Source of the DNA: Gammaproteobacteria bacterium
Lineage (GTDB): Bacteria > Pseudomonadota > Gammaproteobacteria > Nitrosococcales > Methylophagaceae
Length of the DNA stretch: 64,000 nucleotides
Direction: 5' to 3'
Assembly: GCA_029248745.1 (NCBI GenBank)
Contig: JAQWIT010000004.1
Location: 84,792-148,791, forward strand
The position numbers and the translations under genes are program-made. Shown here piece after piece: positions 1-9,961 of the stretch (positions are counted from its first letter, which is position 1; each line of letters opens with the position of its first letter). Below the pieces are notes generated by a model. It saw only the letters and a program-made list of their open reading frames with translations. It searched no databases and was not told the DNA's origin.

Positions 1-362
1 TAAGCAACAATACCGGATAAAAATCCTGTTAACGCTTCAATGATAGGATAACGAATAGAAATACGAGCCTGACAACCACGACATTTTCCACCCAGAAAGA
101 GGTAACTAACAATAGGAATATTATCCATCGCCGTAATCGCATGCTGGCAATGGGGACAGGCCGAACGGGGGTGGCTCAGTGTAAAGGGGGTAAGCTCATG
201 ATTTTCAATACCATTAAGCTCATCACATTGCGCTTGCCATTCACGTTCCAACATGATCGGCAGGCGATAGATGACCACATTCAAAAAGCTGCCGACAAGT
301 AAACCAAGTACGCTGACAATCGTAATAAAAGCAAAAGAAGAGTGTTGTAGTAATTCAACCAT
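1..362 (-). CDS. pilD: Prepilin peptidase/N-methyltransferase, N-terminal part (runs off the window)
   Basis: This is the first ~120 residues of the inner-membrane aspartic protease that cleaves type IV prepilin leaders and methylates the new N-terminus. The translation starts [12 protein letters not shown], has a first hydrophobic segment ending in the family motif [12 protein letters not shown], and then two Cys pairs (CPHC and CRGC) that form the zinc-binding domain of PilD/GspO. The region after that ([14 protein letters not shown]) also fits the family. The aspartate active sites lie beyond the window edge. It sits directly downstream of a PilB-derived fragment, but the expected pilC between them is missing. 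The family call is safe; whether the rest is intact cannot be seen. Confidence 0.9.
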   Translation of the reverse strand, partial: MVELLQHSSFAFITIVSVLGLLVGSFLNVVIYRLPIMLEREWQAQCDELNGIENHELTPFTLSHPRSACPHCQHAITAMDNIPIVSYLFLGGKCRGCQARISIRYPIIEALTGFLSGIVA

Positions 363-411
363 GAATATTTAAGTTAGTATGATGAGAGGAATAAGGCCTG
401 ATGGAGAAGAT

Positions 412-726
412 CTAAATTTCGCTTAGAAGGCAAGGACGGCCAACACCATAACCTTGGGCATAATCGACACCAATATCATGCAAAGCAGTGAGGATATAGT
501 CATTTTGGACGTATTCCGCAATCGTCTTTTTGCCCATTATTTGCGCGATATAATTAACCGACTTGACCATTGCATAATCAATCGGATCTGTTAAACAACT
601 AGCAAAGGCGAGATCAGCCTCTTTTGCTGCGAGTTGAGCTCTCTCAGCTTCATCTTCAGAGAGTGAACCGTCATTGACTAGACGTTGTGCTAAACCACTT
701 AGCCGAACGGATGTCGCATTTGCCAT
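412..726 (-). pseudogene. Chimera of PilB N-terminus and EAL-domain C-terminus
   Basis: The 104-residue frame joins two unrelated proteins. Residues 1-45 (MANATSVRLSGLAQRLVNDG and on to FASCL) match the start of the type IV pilus extension ATPase PilB. Residues 46-104 (DPIDYAMVKSV, GKKTIAEYV, GVDYAQGYGVGRP) match the last part of an EAL cyclic-di-GMP phosphodiesterase. The join is near 589-594 and stays in frame. The ATPase core and pilC are missing, as are the EAL signature and most catalytic residues of the phosphodiesterase. A plausible ribosome site (AAGGTGG) precedes the start. pilD follows on the same strand, as expected for a pilB-pilC-pilD cluster that lost its middle. I read it as a deletion scar, possibly expressed as a short chimeric peptide. 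An assembly error is the alternative. Confidence 0.75.
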
Positions 727-876
727 TATTTGATAGCCACCTTGAAAGGCGCGAAATTTATAAAATCAAATTCTTATAGTATAAAAGTTAAAAAAGAATT
801 TCTAGTATTGTCTGAATGGCGGATCAGAACATTAATCGCTATACTGCACAACGAATCGAGACTAGGATGAAACCTA

Positions 877-1005
877 ATGCAGCAATTAAATAAAAGAATA
901 CGACTAACCGCACTAGTCTTTCTATTGAGTTTAGCCAGTGCTTGTGGACAAAAAGGTGATTTATATCTGCCCGAAAATACAATTAAATATGTGAGTATTG
1001 GATAA
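877..1005 (+). CDS. lptM: LPS-assembly lipoprotein LptM (YifL family)
   Basis: This is a 42-residue lipoprotein. It has a basic start, a hydrophobic stretch, and a lipobox-like end (SLASAC) placing the lipidated Cys at residue 23. Directly after it comes the family signature CGQKGDLYLP. Family members help maturation of the LptD/LptE outer-membrane translocon. It lies 8 bp upstream of lysA, its usual position in gammaproteobacteria. The mature part is only 20 residues, which is normal for this family. The -3 residue is Ala rather than Leu, a tolerated variant. Confidence 0.85.
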   Translation: MQQLNKRIRLTALVFLLSLASACGQKGDLYLPENTIKYVSIG

Positions 1006-1013
1006 CAACAAAG

Positions 1014-2264
1014 ATGGACCATTTTGATTACCAGGCAGACCAATTATTTGCTGAGGACGTTGCGTTGTCTGATATCGCACAACAAATCGGTTCACCCACA
1101 TATGTGTATTCGCGCGCAACAATAGAACGGCATTGGCGGGCATTCGATGACGCTTTTGCAGGCTTACCTCATTGTGTTTGTTATGCTGTAAAAGCAAATT
1201 CAAATATAGCAGTTTTGAATGTGTTGGCAAGATTGGGTTCAGGATTTGATATCGTTTCTGGCGGGGAACTTGCCCGTGTTTTAGCGGCTGGTGGGAGCGC
1301 AGATAAAGTTGTTTTCTCAGGTGTAGGCAAAACAAAAGCGGAAATTAGCGAAGCGTTACAGAAAAAAATTCGCTGTTTCAATGTCGAGTCATTACCCGAG
1401 CTGGGTCGTATTAACGAGGTTGCTACTGAACTAGGTATGATAGCGTCGATATCGATACGCGTTAACCCCGATGTCGATGCGCAAACGCACCCTTATATCT
1501 CGACAGGCTTAAAAGAGAATAAGTTTGGTATCGCGATTGAAGAAGCAGAAGACGTATATCAACAAGCCCAGCAGATGTCTAATATTGAGATCACTGGAGT
1601 GGATTGTCATATTGGATCACAATTGACTTCTGTTGAACCATTTGTTGATGCATTAAAGCGCGTATTAGCCCTAATCGATCATCTAGCAACACTAGGGATC
1701 AACTTGCATCATCTTGATGTGGGAGGCGGTTTAGGCATCACTTATAAAGACGAGACGCCACCAACACCAGCAGAATATGCAGAAGCATTAACCGGTCTAC
1801 TTGAAGGTAGGGAAATAGAGGTATTGATGGAACCAGGCCGAGCAATAGTAGGAAATGCTGGGGTATTGTTGACAAAAGTGGAATACCTAAAGCCGACAGA
1901 AGATCGTCATTTTGCCATCATTGATGCGGCGATGAATGACCTACTACGCCCAGCCTTATACCAGTCTTGGCAGGATATTGTGCCTGTACAGCGCGATAGA
2001 ACAGAACCAGTGGAACAATACGATATTGTTGGACCGGTCTGTGAAACCGGTGATTTCTTAGGAAAAGATCGGGCTTTATCTATACAAGAAGGTGATTTAT
2101 TAGCGATTAAATCAGCAGGTGCATACGGTTTCACAATGAGTTCAAATTATAACTCTCGTCCACGAGCGGCAGAAGTCATGGTCGATGGTGATGTGATGCA
2201 CTGCATCCGTGAGCGTGAAAACATTACATCGTTATATGCAGGTGAACAGGTTTTACCGAAATGA
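1014..2264 (+). CDS. lysA: Diaminopimelate decarboxylase
   Basis: This PLP enzyme converts meso-diaminopimelate to L-lysine, the last step of lysine synthesis. The protein has 416 residues, usual for the family. The PLP lysine is K60 in CYAVKANSN. The glycine-rich phosphate-binding stretch (DVGGGLGI), the EPGRAIVGNAG motif and the substrate-site CETGDFLG and GAYG motifs are all present. It follows lptM closely and overlaps dapF by 4 bp (ATGA), so the two diaminopimelate enzymes are translationally coupled. The ATG start leaves no room for a longer N-terminus because lptM ends just before it. Confidence 0.97.
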   Translation: MDHFDYQADQLFAEDVALSDIAQQIGSPTYVYSRATIERHWRAFDDAFAGLPHCVCYAVKANSNIAVLNVLARLGSGFDIVSGGELARVLAAGGSADKVVFSGVGKTKAEISEALQKKIRCFNVESLPELGRINEVATELGMIASISIRVNPDVDAQTHPYISTGLKENKFGIAIEEAEDVYQQAQQMSNIEITGVDCHIGSQLTSVEPFVDALKRVLALIDHLATLGINLHHLDVGGGLGITYKDETPPTPAEYAEALTGLLEGREIEVLMEPGRAIVGNAGVLLTKVEYLKPTEDRHFAIIDAAMNDLLRPALYQSWQDIVPVQRDRTEPVEQYDIVGPVCETGDFLGKDRALSIQEGDLLAIKSAGAYGFTMSSNYNSRPRAAEVMVDGDVMHCIRERENITSLYAGEQVLPK

Positions 2265-3124
2265 GTTTGCACTTAACATTTAGCAAAATGCACGGATTAG
2301 GCAATGATTTTGTCATCATAGACACGATTAATCAGGCTTGGTCAGAACTAACAGTATCTCAACGTCAATTCATAACAGATCGCCAACGAGGGATTGGCTG
2401 CGATCAATTATTGTTAGTCGAATCGGCCACGCAGCAAAATGTGGATTTTAAATATCGCATTTTTAATGCGGATGGTGGCGAAGTCAGTCAATGTGGCAAT
2501 GGCGCGCGGTGTTTTGCACGGTTTGTTTTTGAACAGGGTTTGACGACTAAAACTGAGGTTGCGGTGGAGACAGCATCAGGCATCATGACCTTAACGCTAA
2601 AAGAGGATGGCAAAGTCGTGACAGTGAATATGGGCGAACCGCGGTTTACGCCTGCAGACATTCCTTTTGAGCAAGATCAACAAGCCGATGTGTATGCATT
2701 GGGATTGGATAATGGCGATGAAATAGCATTAGGGGCTTTATCGATGGGTAACCCGCATGCGGTTTCAATAGTGGATAATATTGAAAAAGTTGATGTGTCA
2801 ATGTTGGGGTCGATGATCGAATGTCATCAACGTTTTCCAGAACGGGTCAATGCGGGTTTTATGCAAATTATCACTGAAAATGAGATAAAGCTGCGTGTTT
2901 TTGAACGAGGTTCAGGTGAGACACAAGCCTGTGGTTCAGGGGCCTGTGCCGCAGTTGTCAGTGGTATTCAGCGCGGTTTATTAGCAAATGAAGTGAAAGT
3001 ACATTTAACGGGTGGCGATCTTGATATAGTGTGGCAAGGTGAACAAACGCCAGTATGGATGACAGGAACGGCAACACATGTTTTTGACGGGGAAATCGCA
3101 TGGGCGACGATAGGCAAACACTGA
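2261..3124 (+). CDS. dapF: Diaminopimelate epimerase
   Basis: This cytoplasmic, cofactor-free epimerase interconverts LL- and meso-diaminopimelate, supplying peptidoglycan and LysA. The protein has 287 residues. Both active-site cysteines are visible: C78 in SQCGNGARC and C224 in ETQACGSGACA, which act as the acid/base pair in this family. It overlaps lysA by 4 bp at its start and the DUF484 gene by 25 bp at its end. This tight packing is typical of the lysA-dapF-DUF484-xerC operon. Confidence 0.97.
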   Translation: MSLHLTFSKMHGLGNDFVIIDTINQAWSELTVSQRQFITDRQRGIGCDQLLLVESATQQNVDFKYRIFNADGGEVSQCGNGARCFARFVFEQGLTTKTEVAVETASGIMTLTLKEDGKVVTVNMGEPRFTPADIPFEQDQQADVYALGLDNGDEIALGALSMGNPHAVSIVDNIEKVDVSMLGSMIECHQRFPERVNAGFMQIITENEIKLRVFERGSGETQACGSGACAAVVSGIQRGLLANEVKVHLTGGDLDIVWQGEQTPVWMTGTATHVFDGEIAWATIGKH

Positions 3125-3807
3125 CCGAATCACAAATAAGAGCCTACTTACTTGAGCACCCAGATTTCTTTGCCCATAACCCCGAGGTGTTAGAAAAGAT
3201 TGAACTGGCGCTAGCACCAGGAGGCACGGTGTCTCTAGTACAGAGGCAAATTGCTAGGCTTAATGCCAAAAATAGTCAGCTGCAAGAACAATTACAATTA
3301 CTTATTGATAATGCTCGGCAAAATATGCAGTTGCAGGCAAGAGTGCATGATTTGTGCCTACGACTGATGGACGCTCATGACCTAAAGGCGCTGTTACCCA
3401 TCTTATTCAATACTTTAAAACAACGGTTCAGTGCGGATGAAGTAGCGCTGAGATTGTTTTATGGTGAATCAGAACATCCTTTACTTCCAAACGACGAAAA
3501 CTTGTCACAACTGCATATCGATGATGAGAGCTTAAAAGCCTTTGATAAAGTCTTGGAGAAACATGAACCCGTTTGTGGCCGCTTATCGAATGCACAAAAA
3601 AATATGCTATTCCCAGCCTCTAGCGATAAAATCGCATCGATAGCGTGTTTACCTATAGGTCATGATCCTTGCGGTGGTTTATTGGCAATAGCCTGCTACG
3701 ACGAGGGTCGTTTCCACGCCAATATGGCAACAGATTATTTGGCATTTCTCGGGGAATTACTAATGCGGTTACTCAGAACCCATTACCATATCGAACATGG
3801 CGAATGA
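3100..3807 (+). CDS. DUF484 family protein (YigA-like)
   Basis: This 235-residue cytoplasmic protein has the DUF484 layout. It has an N-terminal helix with the typical YLLEHPDFFAHNPEVL stretch, a predicted coiled coil (about residues 45-85, rich in Q, L and N), and a GAF-like C-terminal domain. The biochemical role of the family is not established. The position between dapF and xerC, with overlaps on both sides (25 bp and 11 bp), is conserved in gammaproteobacteria and supports the call. The ATG lies inside dapF, so translation is probably coupled. Confidence 0.85.
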   Translation: MGDDRQTLTESQIRAYLLEHPDFFAHNPEVLEKIELALAPGGTVSLVQRQIARLNAKNSQLQEQLQLLIDNARQNMQLQARVHDLCLRLMDAHDLKALLPILFNTLKQRFSADEVALRLFYGESEHPLLPNDENLSQLHIDDESLKAFDKVLEKHEPVCGRLSNAQKNMLFPASSDKIASIACLPIGHDPCGGLLAIACYDEGRFHANMATDYLAFLGELLMRLLRTHYHIEHGE

Positions 3808-4696
3808 GTTAATCCCCCCAATTGATCAATTCATTCTGCATCTAGAGCAGGAACGACGCATGTCCGAGCATACCGTCTCAAATTATCAACGAGATCTTAA
3901 ACGCTGCGCGACCTTCTTATTAACTAAAGATATTAATCAATGGCCCCGTTTTAAAACAAAACATGTGCGACAATTCATTGCCGAGTTAAACCGAGAACAA
4001 TTGTCAGCTCGCTCAATCCAGCGCCATCTATCATCAATAAGAAGCTTCTTCAGATATCTGATTCGTGAAGGGTTGGCGAATGAGAACCCAGCAAAAGCAA
4101 TACAAGCGCCTAAAGCCCAAAAACGTTTACCGGCGACATTAGATGTCGATCAGATATCAGGTTTACTAGACCGTATTTATCAAGACACATTTATCGGTTG
4201 TCGTGACAGAGCGATGATGGAATTATTCTATTCATCGGGTCTGCGTTTAGCAGAATTAGCGCAGTTGAATTGTCGAGATGTCGATTTAGCCGATCAGCTG
4301 GCTTATGTCACAGGTAAAGGGAATAAAGAAAGGGTGGTTCCTATTGGAAGCCAGGCGATAACGGCAGTTAAAGTTTGGTTACAGCGCCGAGAAGAATATA
4401 AATCCTTGCATGAAACAGCATTGTTTATTTCGAAACGTGGTGGCCGTCTCGGGGTACGTTCCATTCAACAGCGTTTGCAATATTGGGGAAAGAAACAAGG
4501 CATATCTGATCGTGTCCACCCCCACCGGTTGAGACATGCATTCGCTTCCCATATGCTAGAAGCCAGCGGCGATCTAAGAGCAGTTCAAGAATTACTAGGC
4601 CATGCGGATATTTCGACAACGCAAATATACACCCATGTTGATTTTCAGCACTTAGCCTCGGTCTACGATACCGCGCATCCACGCGCTAAAAAATAA
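3797..4696 (+). CDS. xerC: Site-specific tyrosine recombinase XerC
   Basis: XerC acts with XerD at the dif site to resolve chromosome dimers. The 299-residue protein has an N-terminal SAM-like DNA-binding domain (about 8-95) and a C-terminal catalytic domain. All catalytic positions are seen: R150 (SSGLRLAEL), K174 (TGKGNKERV), H243 and R246 (HPHRLRHAF), H269 (LLGHADIS) and the nucleophile Y278 (TTQIYTH). It is the last gene of the lptM-lysA-dapF operon. It could be confused with XerD or an integrase, but the operon context and length favour XerC. Confidence 0.95.
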   Translation: MANELIPPIDQFILHLEQERRMSEHTVSNYQRDLKRCATFLLTKDINQWPRFKTKHVRQFIAELNREQLSARSIQRHLSSIRSFFRYLIREGLANENPAKAIQAPKAQKRLPATLDVDQISGLLDRIYQDTFIGCRDRAMMELFYSSGLRLAELAQLNCRDVDLADQLAYVTGKGNKERVVPIGSQAITAVKVWLQRREEYKSLHETALFISKRGGRLGVRSIQQRLQYWGKKQGISDRVHPHRLRHAFASHMLEASGDLRAVQELLGHADISTTQIYTHVDFQHLASVYDTAHPRAKK

Positions 4697-4730
4697 CTAG
4701 GCTTGTCTCTGGCAGAGGAATAGACCTAGT
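4696..4730. terminator. Possible two-way stem-loop between xerC and polA
   Basis: Between the convergent xerC and polA genes there is an outer inverted repeat ACTAGG (4696-4701) with CCTAGT (4725-4730), and an inner hairpin CTCT-GGC-AGAG. There is no long T run on either strand, so a terminator role is only suggested by the position and symmetry. Confidence 0.3.
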
Positions 4731-7461
4731 GTGCCACTTCCCAATTAATGCCAGTCCCTATACCTACCTCTAAAGGCACGGCTAAGTCAGCCGCTCTTTC
4801 CATGTAGCCTTCGATAGTTTCTTGGGCAGTGCTGAGTTGTTCAGTAGGCACTTCGAACACTAATTCATCATGCACTTGCATAATCATGCGGATATCCGTC
4901 GGCTCGGAAGCTAGCCACGTTTGAATGGCAATCATGGCTCGTTTAATAATATCGGCTGCGGTGCCTTGCATAGGGGCATTAATCGCGGTTCTTTCAGCAT
5001 ACTGTCGCCGCATCCCATTACTGGAATTGATTTCAGGCAAATAAAGCCGACGACCAAATAAAGTCTCAACATAGCCATCATGTTTCGCTTGATCACGCGT
5101 GGTGTTCATATAGTTTTTGACACCTGGATAGCGCTCAAAATAAACATGCATATAATCTGCCGCTTGAGTGCGATCGATACCTAATTGTTTAGATAAGCCA
5201 TGCGATGACATACCGTAAATCAAACCAAAGTTAATCGCCTTGGCACTACGACGTTGATCATCCGTGACATCATCTAGGTTGACGTTGAATATTTCTGAAG
5301 CGGTATGGCGATGAATATCTTCCCCTGCAGCAAAAGCAGATAATAAACCGGCATCTTGTGATAGATGGGCCATGATCCGTAATTCAATTTGAGAATAATC
5401 CGCTGCTAGGATGGTGTAGCCTTCAGGTGCGACAAAAGCCTCACGAATTTTACGCCCTTCCTCGCTACGAATAGGAATATTCTGCAAATTAGGATCGGAA
5501 GAGGAAAGGCGCCCTGTTGCCGTCACCGCTTGGTGATACGAAGTATGAATACGACCAGTTGATTTATTAACCTGTTCAGGCAAACGATCCGTATAAGTAG
5601 ATTTAAGCTTGCTCAAACTACGGTAGGCCATGATCACTTGCGGTAATTCGTATCCATCATCAGCTAAATCTTGTAAGACAGACTCGGCAGTTGAAGGCTG
5701 GCCTTTCGGGGTTTTTTTCAATATAGGTAGTTCAAGCTTATCGTATAAAATAGCACCAAGTTGTTTAGGCGAGCCTAAATTAAAGGTTTCTTCTGCAATA
5801 GCGTGAGCCTGCTGTTCGGCCTTGTTAATTTGATGGGCTAATTGATCACTCTGCTGCTGAAGCATCCAAATATCAATATTGACGCCATTGCGTTCTAAGG
5901 TATTGATGACAGGCAATAATGGTATTTCTAAAGAGCGATAAACTGAAAGTAGCGTCGGAGTGGCTTCTAATTGTGGATACAAGGTTTGATGAAGCTGTAT
6001 AGTAATGTCGGCATCTTCAGCGGCATAAGGGCCGGCTTGTTCAAGATCAATTTCATTAAAGGTCAGTTGTTTTTTACCCTTGCCCGCAATATCTTCAAAA
6101 TGAATGGTGGTTCGGCCCAAGTGTTTTTCAGCTAAAGAATCCATATCATGGCGTGTCGCTGTGCTATCAAGCACATAAGATTCCAACATCGTATCGTGTT
6201 CGATACCTTGTAAATCGATGCCATGATTGAGCAAAATATGGCGATCATATTTTAAATTCTGACCTACTTTATGCTGTTCGGAATCTTCTAAGAGTGGCTT
6301 AAATAAGCTTAACGTATTATCAAAATCTAATTGTTCTGGTGCGCCAATATAATCATGGACTAAGGGTAAATAGGCAGCGGTACCCGGTTCAATCGCAAAT
6401 GAAAGCCCGACCAATCGTGCATCTAAATAGTTAAGGCTGGTGGTTTCGGTATCAAAGGCAAATAAAGGTGCGGCCTTCAAGGCTTCTAGCCAATATTGCA
6501 AACGATCTTCAGTCAAAATCGTTTCGTAATGTTGTTCTGTTACGATAGGAGCTGCCGGCACTACGCCAGTTGATTCAGCGCTATTGGATAATTCAGTTAG
6601 CCAGCTCTTAAACTCAAACTGGCTAAATAAAGCATGGAGCGCATCAATATCACGTGGTTGATTAATCAGTTCATCAACTGTGACATCTAACACAACGTTA
6701 CACTTAATGGTGGCTAACAAATAACTCAGATCAGCCATTTCCTTATTATCAGCGAGTTTTTCAGGCATTGTTTTGGCGCCCCTGAAAGCCAGAGTGCGCA
6801 CCGCTTCCAAATCTTCGTAGATAGCGTTAATACCGCCTAAATTTTGCAATAAGGCCAAAGCTGATTTTTCGCCGACACCCGGTACACCTGGAATATTGTC
6901 GACTTTATCCCCCATCAAAGCTAGGAAATCGATAATGAGTTCAGGCGGAATACCAAATTTTTCTTTCACGCCAGCAATATCCAACGTGGTTTCAGTCATG
7001 GTATTGACCAATGTGACATGCTCATTGACCAACTGAGCCATATCTTTATCACCGGTACTGACCACAACATCAATGCCTTTTTCTGTGGCTTGTTGGGTTA
7101 AGGTGCCAATCACATCATCTGCCTCAACGCCATCAATAATTAATAATGGGAAGCCCATGGCATTGATAATGTCGTAAACAGGCTGGACCTGAGAACGTAA
7201 ATCATCCGGCATTGGCGGGCGTTGAGCTTTGTAGTCACTGTATATATCATCGCGAAAGGTTTTACCTTTAGCATCAAATATAACCGCAATTTGGCTATTG
7301 GGGTAATCTTTTTCGAGTCGTTTTAACATGGCAATAACACCGCGAATAGCACCAGTAGACTCACCGGCACTATTACGTAAATCAGCCTTAAACATGGCGT
7401 GATAAGCACGGTAAAGGTATGAAGAACCATCAACAAGAACAAAAGGACTAGATTGCGTCAT
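4726..7461 (-). CDS. polA: DNA polymerase I
   Basis: This is the repair and Okazaki-processing polymerase. In order it has a 5'-3' exonuclease domain ([15 protein letters not shown] at the start, then [11 protein letters not shown] and DKDMAQLV), a 3'-5' exonuclease domain that keeps the FDTETTSL aspartate/glutamate pair, and a family A polymerase domain with [12 protein letters not shown] (motif A), [14 protein letters not shown] (motif B) and [10 protein letters not shown] (motif C). From the ATG at 7461 the protein has 911 residues. A TTG at 7479 would add six residues, but it has no better ribosome site, so I chose the ATG. It is divergent from the DUF2782 gene. Confidence 0.97.
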   Translation of the reverse strand: MTQSSPFVLVDGSSYLYRAYHAMFKADLRNSAGESTGAIRGVIAMLKRLEKDYPNSQIAVIFDAKGKTFRDDIYSDYKAQRPPMPDDLRSQVQPVYDIINAMGFPLLIIDGVEADDVIGTLTQQATEKGIDVVVSTGDKDMAQLVNEHVTLVNTMTETTLDIAGVKEKFGIPPELIIDFLALMGDKVDNIPGVPGVGEKSALALLQNLGGINAIYEDLEAVRTLAFRGAKTMPEKLADNKEMADLSYLLATIKCNVVLDVTVDELINQPRDIDALHALFSQFEFKSWLTELSNSAESTGVVPAAPIVTEQHYETILTEDRLQYWLEALKAAPLFAFDTETTSLNYLDARLVGLSFAIEPGTAAYLPLVHDYIGAPEQLDFDNTLSLFKPLLEDSEQHKVGQNLKYDRHILLNHGIDLQGIEHDTMLESYVLDSTATRHDMDSLAEKHLGRTTIHFEDIAGKGKKQLTFNEIDLEQAGPYAAEDADITIQLHQTLYPQLEATPTLLSVYRSLEIPLLPVINTLERNGVNIDIWMLQQQSDQLAHQINKAEQQAHAIAEETFNLGSPKQLGAILYDKLELPILKKTPKGQPSTAESVLQDLADDGYELPQVIMAYRSLSKLKSTYTDRLPEQVNKSTGRIHTSYHQAVTATGRLSSSDPNLQNIPIRSEEGRKIREAFVAPEGYTILAADYSQIELRIMAHLSQDAGLLSAFAAGEDIHRHTASEIFNVNLDDVTDDQRRSAKAINFGLIYGMSSHGLSKQLGIDRTQAADYMHVYFERYPGVKNYMNTTRDQAKHDGYVETLFGRRLYLPEINSSNGMRRQYAERTAINAPMQGTAADIIKRAMIAIQTWLASEPTDIRMIMQVHDELVFEVPTEQLSTAQETIEGYMERAADLAVPLEVGIGTGINWEVAH

Positions 7462-7556
7462 AAGATTATTATTTTTCAAAAATTCGGTTAAAAAGGGTTT
7501 GCTTTTATCATCGTAATGGAAATGCTATCTTTATACGAAAGTTTAGGGAGAAAGTT

Positions 7557-7886
7557 ATGTTTAACAAGTTGGTTATTGTATGCTCAGTTGCGTTATTAAT
7601 GTCAGCTAATGTGTGGGCGGAGCCAGATTATCTAAAGCCACCGGTCATTCCTGAACCATTGATGGATGGCGAGAGTATCGAGCCCGATATTAATATTATC
7701 CAAAAACAAGACCGCACAATCCAAGAATACCGCATGAACGGTAAGCTTTATATGATTAAAGTGGTCCCTACAATAGGCCGGCCCTATTTTCTAATGGATA
7801 CAGATGGCGACGGTTCTTTAGACACGACACAACATGAACTTGATTCTGGTTTATTAATCCCTAGTTGGATTCTGCTCGAGTGGTAG
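7557..7886 (+). CDS. DUF2782 family periplasmic protein
   Basis: The 109-residue protein has a clear signal peptide (residues 1-21, ending NVWA) and a small C-terminal domain with YRMNGKLYMIKVVPTIGRPY, which fits the DUF2782 family. The family has no known function but is usually encoded next to polA or thrB in gammaproteobacteria, exactly as here. A DTDGDGSLD stretch looks like a calcium-binding loop, but this is only a resemblance. A GGGAGAAAG ribosome site precedes the ATG. Confidence 0.8.
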   Translation: MFNKLVIVCSVALLMSANVWAEPDYLKPPVIPEPLMDGESIEPDINIIQKQDRTIQEYRMNGKLYMIKVVPTIGRPYFLMDTDGDGSLDTTQHELDSGLLIPSWILLEW

Positions 7887-7925
7887 ACTATACCGTTTAG
7901 TCTCTAATCAATATCTAAATTATTT

Positions 7926-8873
7926 ATGTCAGTTTATACAGAAGTCGAGCGCTCGGAATTAGAAGCGCTTATAAGCGATTATGCGGTAGGTGGACTCGTG
8001 TCTTATGAAGGCATCAGTGACGGCATAGAAAACACCAATTATTTCGTCACCACAGAGCAAGGTCAGTTTGTATTGACTCTATTTGAACAACATGATTTTA
8101 ATGAGATGGATTATTTTCTTGAAGTCATGACGTTTTTCTATCAACATGGCATTCCATCAGCACACCCCGAAGCGGATAAAAAAGGTCATTACCTCAAAAC
8201 CTTATCTGGTAAACCAGCAGCCTTAGTAGGACGGTTAGGTGGAGAGGGAGTGAGTGGCATTGCAAGTGCAGTACAATGCCAAGTAATTGGTGAAGTACTC
8301 GGGAAAATGCACGTTGCAGGTCAACAGTTCAAAGGACGACGACTAACCGAACGCGGTGCAGATTGGCGTCAAAAATCGGCAGAACGTGTATTACCAAAAC
8401 TAGATGCAGAATCAAATAAAGCAATGACGGCAGAATTGGCATTTCAAGCACAGTACTCAGAATTAAATTTACCTTCCGGTCTGACACATTCTGATCTGTT
8501 TAGAGACAATGCTCTATTTGAAGGTGATGAACTCAAAGGCATTATCGATTTTTATTATGCCTGTGATGAATACCTACTTTATGATCTCGCCGTCACCGTG
8601 AATGACTGGTGTATAGACGAGTCAGGTTTGTTAGAAACAAGTCGTTATCAAGCACTGATGACTGCGTATACCCAAGAGCGTGAACTCACAACAGCAGAAA
8701 AAACGCATTGGAACACAGTGTTACGCACTGCTGCCATGCGTTTCTGGTTATCACGCTTGCAAGACAAGCATTTCCCCCGTGAAGGTGAATTAACACAAGT
8801 AAAAAACCCTGATGCTTTTTTTAAAATACTCCGTCAACATCAAGAACAACCCTTGATGGTGAATGCGGCATAA
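7926..8873 (+). CDS. thrB: Homoserine kinase (phosphotransferase-fold type)
   Basis: This 315-residue cytoplasmic kinase of the APH/choline-kinase fold phosphorylates L-homoserine in threonine synthesis. It is the type found in Pseudomonas, not the GHMP-type ThrB of E. coli. The N-terminus has the family stretch GLVSYEGISDGIENTNYFV. The catalytic loop is LTHSDLFRDNALF (Asp and Asn in place) and the metal-binding motif is GIIDFYYA. The order DUF2782-thrB after polA is common in this group. The next gene, waaC, begins 11 bp downstream, so thrB may be cotranscribed with LPS genes. Confidence 0.9.
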   Translation: MSVYTEVERSELEALISDYAVGGLVSYEGISDGIENTNYFVTTEQGQFVLTLFEQHDFNEMDYFLEVMTFFYQHGIPSAHPEADKKGHYLKTLSGKPAALVGRLGGEGVSGIASAVQCQVIGEVLGKMHVAGQQFKGRRLTERGADWRQKSAERVLPKLDAESNKAMTAELAFQAQYSELNLPSGLTHSDLFRDNALFEGDELKGIIDFYYACDEYLLYDLAVTVNDWCIDESGLLETSRYQALMTAYTQERELTTAEKTHWNTVLRTAAMRFWLSRLQDKHFPREGELTQVKNPDAFFKILRQHQEQPLMVNAA

Positions 8874-8884
8874 GCACAAATAGC

Positions 8885-9922
8885 ATGCGTGCTTTAATCA
8901 TTAAGCTGACCTCAATGGGTGATTTGATGCATGCCTTACCGGCATTAACCGATGCCGCAGCAGCCATACCGGGTATCGAATTTGATTGGGTCGTCGATAA
9001 AAACTTTTCAGCAGTGCCTTTGTGGCATCCTGCGGTTAAAAACGTGATTACAACGGCTCACCGTCAATGGAAAAAAAGCTTTATCCGGACTTGGCGAACG
9101 GGTGTTTTCAAAGACTTTAAACAACAGCTTAACCAAGGCGACTACGATCTCGTTATCGACTTACAAAACAATATGAAAAGCGCGACAGTTTCTTGGTTTT
9201 ATGACGGTGAGGTCCATGGTCTAGATAAAGGCTATTGCCGTGAAAAATTTGCCTATAAGGTTTATAAGCACCGTTATCAAGTACCAGAAAAACAGCATGC
9301 GATAGATCGTATCCGACAAATTTTATCGCAAGCACTGAATTATTCAATGCCGGACACTAAACCAGATTATGGCGCTGATTTTTCACAGTATGATTTACCA
9401 ACATTAGACTTCGAGCTACCCGATAAGTATTTAATTTTTGTACACAATGCCAGTTGGGTCAGTAAATTATGGCCATTACCATCATGGAAGCAATTGGTGA
9501 CAATAGCGGCTGAGCAGGGCTACAGCATCTTATTACCCTGTGGTAATGATGAAGAGTATCAGCGCGCAGAGGATATTGCCGCAGTCAGTGAACAGGCCTA
9601 TGCCTTACCTCGTCTATCACTCAATGAAGTTGCTGCATTGGCTCATAAAGCCAAAGGCGCAGTATGTAGTGATACTGGCCTAGCGCATCTCGGCGCAGTG
9701 TCAGGACTGCCAGCCCAAACCATTTATGGCTCAACAGCGACGGCCTTAATCGGGACTGTTGGCAATCATCAGCACCATATCGTCAGTGATTTTGATTGTG
9801 CACCTTGTTATAAAAGAACCTGCCCGAAACCTGAAGCTATCAACGGTGAACCCGTTTGCATGGCAGACATCAGTGCTGAAACGGTTTGGCATAGACTTGA
9901 AGCTGTTTTACAAGCACAATAA
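8885..9922 (+). CDS. waaC: LPS heptosyltransferase I
   Basis: This GT9 enzyme adds the first L-glycero-D-manno-heptose to Kdo2-lipid A at the inner membrane. The 345-residue protein starts with the GT9 signature (IIKLTSMGDLMHALPAL) and has the sugar-nucleotide site near the C-terminus (CSDTGLAHLGAVSGLPAQTIYG). The acceptor-side residues in the first Rossmann domain look normal. It is followed by hldE, which makes its ADP-heptose donor precursor. Compared with the second GT9 protein (28205-29242), the N-terminal TSMGDLMH favours heptosyltransferase I. Confidence 0.92.
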   Translation: MRALIIKLTSMGDLMHALPALTDAAAAIPGIEFDWVVDKNFSAVPLWHPAVKNVITTAHRQWKKSFIRTWRTGVFKDFKQQLNQGDYDLVIDLQNNMKSATVSWFYDGEVHGLDKGYCREKFAYKVYKHRYQVPEKQHAIDRIRQILSQALNYSMPDTKPDYGADFSQYDLPTLDFELPDKYLIFVHNASWVSKLWPLPSWKQLVTIAAEQGYSILLPCGNDEEYQRAEDIAAVSEQAYALPRLSLNEVAALAHKAKGAVCSDTGLAHLGAVSGLPAQTIYGSTATALIGTVGNHQHHIVSDFDCAPCYKRTCPKPEAINGEPVCMADISAETVWHRLEAVLQAQ

Positions 9923-9961
9923 ACATTTTGTCGATTTGTTCAAAGGCATAAGATAATCCTT

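Noticed and set aside
7462-7479. TTG start that would lengthen PolA by six residues
   Set aside because: The ATG at 7461 gives the usual family start and the TTG has no better ribosome site.
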